DNA from: Methylococcaceae bacterium
Lineage (GTDB): Bacteria; Pseudomonadota; Gammaproteobacteria; Methylococcales; Methylococcaceae
Assembly: GCA_012026715.1 (NCBI GenBank)
Contig: VEPB01000189.1
Span: forward strand, 1 to 5,340
DNA: 5,340 nucleotides
Direction of reading: 5' to 3'
Part shown: positions 4,981 to 5,340 of the stretch, piece by piece
Position numbering within the stretch: the stretch's first letter is position 1
Layout of the letters: the number at the start of each line of letters is the position of its first letter
Translations under genes and position numbers: made by a program
The notes under the pieces: generated by a model
The model's input: the letters and a program-made list of their open reading frames with translations, nothing else
Database searches by the model: none
What the model was told of the DNA's origin: nothing

Positions 4981-5340
4981 GGCGCCAGCCGGTAGCCGCG
5001 GCCGCGCAGGGTCTCGATGGGTTGCAGCTTACCGTCGGGATCGAGCTTGCGGCGCAAGCGTCCGACGACGACTTCGATCACGTTGCTGTCCGGGTCGCTG
5101 TCATGGGGATAGAGATAATCCCGCAATTCGGTTTTGGATACCACGCCGCCGGGCCGGCGCGCCAGGAATTCCAGCAAGCGGTATTCGAACCCGGTGAGTT
5201 CCACCTCGGCTTCCTCGACCGTGACCCGCTGGCTTTCCAGATCGATGGCGAGCGAACCGCAGCGCAGCACCGTTCCCGCTCCGGCACGGGAACGCCGCAC
5301 CAGGGCGCGCACCCGGGCCGACAATTCTTCCATGTGGAAC
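4977..5340 (-). CDS. phoP: PhoP-like response regulator, C-terminal part (5' end beyond window)
   Basis: The last 120 residues are present; the frame is open at the window edge, so the Met at 5333 is internal and not the start. The visible part begins with FHMEELSARVRALVRR, the last helix of a receiver domain plus linker, as in E. coli PhoP (FHIEEVMARMQALMRR). It continues with an OmpR/PhoB winged helix: the LTGFEYRLLEFLARRPGGVV segment, the KTELRDYLYP turn, the recognition helix around SNVIEVVVGRLRRKL and the wing ETLRGRGYRL. Such proteins bind direct repeats as dimers and activate or repress transcription after phosphorylation by the partner kinase. The phosphoacceptor Asp lies outside the window. 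It heads a two-gene unit with the kinase. The OmpR/PhoB class is certain; PhoP orthology is likely given the PhoQ-like partner. Confidence 0.92.
   Translation of the reverse strand, partial: FHMEELSARVRALVRRSRAGAGTVLRCGSLAIDLESQRVTVEEAEVELTGFEYRLLEFLARRPGGVVSKTELRDYLYPHDSDPDSNVIEVVVGRLRRKLDPDGKLQPIETLRGRGYRLAP

Noticed and set aside
4027..4995. Plus-strand open frame of 322 codons
   Set aside because: It is antisense to the kinase gene; the translation is Gln/Gly/Arg/Ala-rich without domain features.
4977..5333. A short stand-alone DNA-binding protein starting at the ATG at 5333
   Set aside because: The frame continues upstream as FH before that Met, matching the receiver-linker junction of PhoP-type regulators, so the gene extends beyond the window.

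Overview
The window is a GC-rich bacterial segment in which every convincing gene lies on the minus strand, so transcription runs from position 5340 towards position 1. The response-regulator/kinase pair resembles proteobacterial PhoP/PhoQ, and the secreted proteins carry ordinary Sec signal peptides. I infer a high-GC gammaproteobacterium. A methanotroph-like lineage is possible, but the sequence alone does not establish it.

Layout in transcription order: (1) 5340-4977, the C-terminal part of an OmpR/PhoB-family response regulator whose receiver domain lies outside the window. (2) 4980-3646, a PhoQ-like membrane sensor histidine kinase, joined to the regulator by a 4-base GTGA stop/start overlap. 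(3) 3645-3448, an intergenic region with three GC-rich hairpins, then a candidate Pho-box promoter. (4) 3447-1837, a complete secreted alkaline phosphatase of the PhoA superfamily with every metal and catalytic position intact. (5) 1753-1070, a small exported protein of unknown function. (6) 892-1, the N-terminal 297 residues of an exported FG-GAP/PQQ-like beta-propeller protein with several calcium-loop-like motifs, cut by the window edge.

The window looks like a phosphatase locus beside an envelope-sensing two-component system. The phosphatase has its own promoter candidate: two TGTCAT-like half-sites 11 bp apart, placed 10 bp upstream of a -10-like hexamer, with no good -35. That is the architecture of a PhoB-activated promoter. 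Because the neighbouring regulator is in the same DNA-binding family and also expected to bind 11-bp-spaced direct repeats, which of the two acts here is open. The two downstream exported proteins may be co-expressed accessory envelope proteins, but the last one also has a plausible promoter of its own.

I see no RNA genes, CRISPR arrays, insertion sequences or attachment sites. The long plus-strand open frames are antisense shadows of the minus-strand genes. I do not see a wholly new system. The points most worth following are the phoA promoter, the PhoPQ-phoA adjacency and the two uncharacterised exported proteins.
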